A stretch of DNA of 7,885 nucleotides, taken from CAZGVW01 sp964529265 (lineage in GTDB: Bacteria; Planctomycetota; Phycisphaerae; Phycisphaerales; UBA1924). A model generated the notes under the pieces. It saw nothing but the letters and a program-made list of their open reading frames with translations. It was not told the origin of the DNA and searched no databases. A program made the position numbers and the translations under genes. Position 1 is the stretch's first letter; every line of letters starts with the position of its first letter. The DNA is taken from positions 1 through 7,885 of the forward strand of contig CAZGVW010000160.1 in assembly GCA_964529265.1 (NCBI GenBank). The letters run 5' to 3'. Below are positions 5,241-7,885 of this stretch, piece by piece.

Positions 5241-7298
5241 ATGGCCAGGACTACGCCGAAGGTTGAACTGCCGTTCCGGGGCGCCGGGTTGGTTGCGATG
5301 GCGCTGGCGGCGCTGGGGGTTGTGGGGGCGGGGTGCTCGTCAACGGATCGGGTGATGAGCAGGCCGGTGGCGGAGGGTGAGGCGGGCGCGGCGGCGGCGC
5401 CGAGGGCTGAGGTGGCGGTGGTCACGCCGGATGACGGGATCGCGGAGACGCTGGAGGATGCGGGTGATGACGTGAAGGTGATTCACGCGCACCTGACGAC
5501 GCTGGCGAACCCGTGGTTCGAGGGTCGCGCGCCGGGGACGGCGGGGATCGAGCGTGCGGCGGCGTACATCGAGGACTACTTCGTGACGTTCGGGCTCGAG
5601 CCGGCGTTTCCGGAGGTGATCACGGCGCCGGGCGGGGAGGAAGTGATCGAGGCGAACAGGTTGTTCAGGCAGGAGTTCTCGGCGCCGGGCGACACGGTGG
5701 TGAACGATGCGCGGGCGTCGTGGAGTGTGGAATCGGAGGGCGAGGAGCGCGAACTGGTGTGGGAGGATGACTTCAACCCGATGGCGTTCGGCGCGAACGG
5801 GGAGGTCGAAGGGGGGCTGGTGTTCGCGGGGTATGCGATCGGGGAGGGGCCCGAGGACTACAGCAGTTTCGGGCCGCACGATGATCTGACGGGGAAGATC
5901 GCGATCGTGCTGCGGTTCGAGCCCATGAGCGGGAGCGGGCGGAGCCTGTGGTCGGACAACGATTCGTGGACGTATCGCGCGGGGCTGATGCCGAAGATGG
6001 AGGCGGTGGTGGAGCGGGGCGCGGCGGGTGTGATTCTGGTGAATGCGCCGGGGGCGGATGACTCGCGGATGTCGAGGCTGATGAGCGTGCAGGAATCGTC
6101 GCGGATCGGCAGCCTGGAGGCGCCGGTGATCATGCTGACGACGGACGCGGCGGATGACCTGGTGCGCGCGGCGGACGTTGAGGGGCGATCGCTGATGGAG
6201 CTGCGGCGGCTGGCGGATTCGGGCGAGGCGAAGTCGATCGAGCTGCCGCGGGCGCGGTTCCGGATGACGGTGGACACGGAAAAATCGCAGATTCCGACGG
6301 AGAACATCGGGGGCGTGCTGCGCGGGCGGGGGAATCTGGCGGACGAATACATCGTGATCGGGGCGCACTACGACCACATCGGTTTCGGCGTCGGGCGCAG
6401 CACGCGCAGCCCCGACCATCGGGGCGAGGTGCACGCGGGCGCGGATGACAACGCTTCGGGAACGTCCGGCCTGCTGCTGCTGGCGCAGAGGCTGAGCGAG
6501 CGGTATGAGGAGTTGCCGGATCACGCGAATGCGCGATCGATTCTGTTCCTGGCGTTCAGCGCCGAGGAGATGGGGCTGCTGGGGGCGCGGCATTTCGTGA
6601 GATCGCCGTCGATCGACCTTTCGCGGGTTCAGGCGATGCTGAACATGGACATGATCGGGCGGCTGCGGAGCAAGCAGGGGCTGGAGATCAGCGGCGCGGG
6701 CACGGGCGATCGCATGCGCGGCCTGATTGAGCCGATCGTCGCGCGATCGGGGATCAACGCCTCGATCAGGGAGAGCGGGGCGATGCCCTCCGACCAGGCG
6801 GCGTTCCTGGAGGTGGATGTGCCGGTGCTCGGTTTCTTCACGGGGACGCACCGTGAGTATCACACGGTGCATGACGTGGGATCGACGGTGAACTTCGCGG
6901 GCGCGGCGGCGGTGGCGCGGCTGGTGGGCGAGATCGCGTTCGCGCTCGCGACGACGGATGAGCGGCTGGCGTATCACGCGATCAGCGGCGGGCGCGGCCA
7001 GACGGGCAGCCTGCGCGGCGTGACGGTGCGCCTGGGCATTGCGCCGGGGGACTACGCTGACGACACGCCGGGCGTGCTGGTGGGCTCCGTATCGCCGGAC
7101 ACGACGGCGGCGCAGGGGGGCATGAAGGCGGGCGACCGGATCATCCGGTGGGGCGGCGAGGAACTGGCGGATGTTCAGGCGATGATGGGGCGGCTGGCGG
7201 GCCACAAACCAGGCGACAAGGTGACGGTGGTGGTGCTGCGGGACGGCCAGGAAGTGCCTTTGGAGCTGGTCATGCAGCCACGGTCCGGCGCGCGGTGA
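5241..7298 (+). CDS. Secreted M28-family zinc metallopeptidase lipoprotein with PA and PDZ domains
   Basis: The product is 685 residues. Residues 1-32 form an export signal with basic residues, a hydrophobic core (14-31) and Cys32 in a relaxed lipobox (GAGC). A low-complexity linker follows to about 75. Residues 190-350 resemble an inserted PA domain (GGLVFAGYAIGEGPEDYSSF, DLTGKIAIVLR). The M28 catalytic part spans about 353-570. By family alignment the zinc ligands are His376 (GAHYDH), Asp402 (GADDNASG, bridging), Glu443 (FSAEEMGLLG), Asp470 (NMDMIGR) and His541 (EYHTVHD), with Glu442 as general base; all are present. A PDZ domain occupies about 594-683 (GVLVGSVSPDTTAAQGGMKA, GDRIIRWGGEEL). 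M28 enzymes are mostly aminopeptidases or carboxypeptidases; a lipoprotein form probably trims peptides at the cell envelope. The exact specificity cannot be read from the sequence. The gene is transcribed alone, divergent from the gcvPA operon. Confidence 0.93.
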   Translation: MARTTPKVELPFRGAGLVAMALAALGVVGAGCSSTDRVMSRPVAEGEAGAAAAPRAEVAVVTPDDGIAETLEDAGDDVKVIHAHLTTLANPWFEGRAPGTAGIERAAAYIEDYFVTFGLEPAFPEVITAPGGEEVIEANRLFRQEFSAPGDTVVNDARASWSVESEGEERELVWEDDFNPMAFGANGEVEGGLVFAGYAIGEGPEDYSSFGPHDDLTGKIAIVLRFEPMSGSGRSLWSDNDSWTYRAGLMPKMEAVVERGAAGVILVNAPGADDSRMSRLMSVQESSRIGSLEAPVIMLTTDAADDLVRAADVEGRSLMELRRLADSGEAKSIELPRARFRMTVDTEKSQIPTENIGGVLRGRGNLADEYIVIGAHYDHIGFGVGRSTRSPDHRGEVHAGADDNASGTSGLLLLAQRLSERYEELPDHANARSILFLAFSAEEMGLLGARHFVRSPSIDLSRVQAMLNMDMIGRLRSKQGLEISGAGTGDRMRGLIEPIVARSGINASIRESGAMPSDQAAFLEVDVPVLGFFTGTHREYHTVHDVGSTVNFAGAAAVARLVGEIAFALATTDERLAYHAISGGRGQTGSLRGVTVRLGIAPGDYADDTPGVLVGSVSPDTTAAQGGMKAGDRIIRWGGEELADVQAMMGRLAGHKPGDKVTVVVLRDGQEVPLELVMQPRSGAR

Positions 7299-7379
7299 CA
7301 CCCGAAGGGGGCTTGGGAGCGCCTGGAGGGGCCCTCAGGTGGGTGACTTGCGCGGGACAGGCGGGTCCGCGAAAAACCC

Positions 7380-7408
7380 TTGTGGCGGAAGGGGATGCGC
7401 GGTATTTA
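7380..7408 (+). promoter_or_regulatory. Candidate promoter of the 3'-terminal gene
   Basis: TTGTGG (7380-7385) and TATTTA (7403-7408) are separated by 17 bp in the only AT-rich island of the gap, just after GAAAAACCC (7371-7379). Each box matches the sigma-70 consensus at only three of six positions. It would give a leader of about 135 bases before the ATG at 7550. Confidence 0.3.
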
Positions 7409-7537
7409 TGGACGTGCTGGGAAAGAGCCCGAGGGCGGCGATGGCCGCGCGGGTGAGAGTCGTTTTGCGATGCACCCGCACTCGGTGAAGGCGGTCCGGG
7501 CGAGGGCGGGGCGAGCAGGTGGTGGAGCCGCCGGCGG

Positions 7538-7544
7538 AAGAGGA
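7538..7544 (+). promoter_or_regulatory. Ribosome binding site of the 3'-terminal gene
   Basis: AAGAGGA lies 5 bases before the ATG at 7550. It is the best Shine-Dalgarno match in the window and supports a real gene that runs off the end. Confidence 0.7.
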
Positions 7545-7549
7545 CAACC

Positions 7550-7885
7550 ATGAGTCACCGTTTTTGCATTGTGTGCGGCGCGATGGCCGCCGCGCTTGGC
7601 GCATCCATTCAGTCCCCGAGCGCATCGGGCGGCGCCGATGCGGGCGTGGCGACGGGTTTGCTCGTGCGTCAGCCGGCGTTCGGGTCGTACCAGGCGGTGG
7701 GGCCGCGGAGCATTGTGAAGTTCGACATCGCACCGGGGTCGGGGCTCGACGCGGGGGAAGCGGTGCACTTCCGGCTGGCGTTCTTCACGACGAATGAAGC
7801 GAGCGAAGCGGTGGTGCAGGATGTCCTCGACGTTCCACCGCAGGCGATCGACGCGGAGGGTCTGGGCACGTTCGAGAACAACACG
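7550..7885 (+). CDS. Exported protein of unknown function, 3' partial
   Basis: An open frame starts at ATG 7550 after a good ribosome binding site and stays open for 112 codons to the window end. The N-terminus begins MSHRFCIVCGAMAAALGASI, a basic residue followed by a hydrophobic Ala-rich core typical of a Sec signal peptide. Cleavage is plausible around residues 22-32 in the stretch SPSASGGADA. The visible mature part (about 33-112) has beta-prone segments such as VRQPAFGSY, SIVKFDIAPG and VHFRLAFFTT, and resembles the start of a secreted or surface protein. I recognise no domain. By analogy with the first gene it may be another sorting-tail protein, but its C-terminus is not visible. A minus-strand open frame over the same bases (7884-7669) is judged a shadow. 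Confidence 0.7.
   Translation, partial: MSHRFCIVCGAMAAALGASIQSPSASGGADAGVATGLLVRQPAFGSYQAVGPRSIVKFDIAPGSGLDAGEAVHFRLAFFTTNEASEAVVQDVLDVPPQAIDAEGLGTFENNT

Larger units (their letters stand above)
7299..7549. other. Intergenic region between the peptidase gene and the next exported protein
   Basis: No gene is supported in these 251 bp. An imperfect GC-rich inverted repeat at 7322-7339 just after the peptidase stop could form a weak hairpin but has no T-run, so I do not call a terminator. The AT-richest part (7371-7409) carries the candidate promoter of the downstream gene. From about 7410 to 7530 it is GC-rich leader with nothing recognisable. Confidence 0.5.

Noticed and set aside
6848..6870. 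Perfect 8-bp inverted repeat (GCACCGTG / CACGGTGC) inside the peptidase gene
   Set aside because: It encodes the conserved His-ligand region, so codon and residue constraints explain it. The arms are short and the loop is 7 bases.
5340..7301. 653-residue open frame antisense to the M28 peptidase gene
   Set aside because: It mirrors the sense gene's GC-rich codons, is dominated by Arg, His and Pro, and shows no domain. The sense frame has a full set of peptidase motifs. Long antisense open frames are expected at this GC content.
7322..7339. Possible intrinsic terminator after the peptidase gene
   Set aside because: The inverted repeat is imperfect, leaves almost no loop, and no T-run follows.
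7148..7456. 102-residue plus-strand open frame overlapping the end of the peptidase gene
   Set aside because: It is in another frame of the PDZ-coding region, Gly/Arg-rich, and without a ribosome binding site or family resemblance.

Overview
The window looks like chromosomal DNA from a GC-rich planctomycete, probably of the Phycisphaerae. This rests on three things: strongly GC-biased codons, a PEP-CTERM-type sorting tail of the PAPAG...RRRR form at the end of the first gene, and hairpin-forming palindromes of the dispersed-repeat kind. The assignment is an inference, because the window has no rRNA or other phylogenetic marker.

Layout. Positions 1-670 (+) hold the 3' part of a secreted PEP-CTERM-like protein whose start lies off the window; its first visible bases are a G-quadruplex-prone 12-bp tandem repeat. 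A 127-bp convergent gap follows, with a strong hairpin at 730-764. Then come three minus-strand genes, read right to left: gcvPA (4931-3564), a DUF1028-domain lipoprotein with a TPR-like C-terminus (3556-2438), and gcvPB (2384-798). gcvPA and gcvPB encode the two subunits of a split glycine decarboxylase (P-protein of the glycine cleavage system). The spacings of 7 and 53 bp suggest one operon. gcvT, gcvH and lpd are not in the window.

A 309-bp divergent intergenic region (4932-5240) separates the operon from a plus-strand gene (5241-7298) for a 685-residue secreted lipoprotein metallopeptidase with PA, M28 zinc-peptidase and C-terminal PDZ parts. All expected M28 zinc ligands are present. 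The divergent region contains a perfect 10-bp inverted repeat around two candidate back-to-back promoters. A 251-bp gap follows, and then the start of another exported protein (7550 to the window end).

Possible joint role (inference): the peptidase and the DUF1028 lipoprotein act outside the cytoplasm on peptides or amides, and the GcvPA/GcvPB decarboxylase consumes glycine inside. The least ordinary points are the DUF1028 lipoprotein between the two P-protein subunit genes, a near-perfect 16-bp palindrome that begins at the codon after its lipobox cysteine, and the symmetric repeat in the divergent promoter region. I saw no phage, insertion sequence, CRISPR, tRNA or rRNA, and nothing that is clearly a new defence or mobile system.
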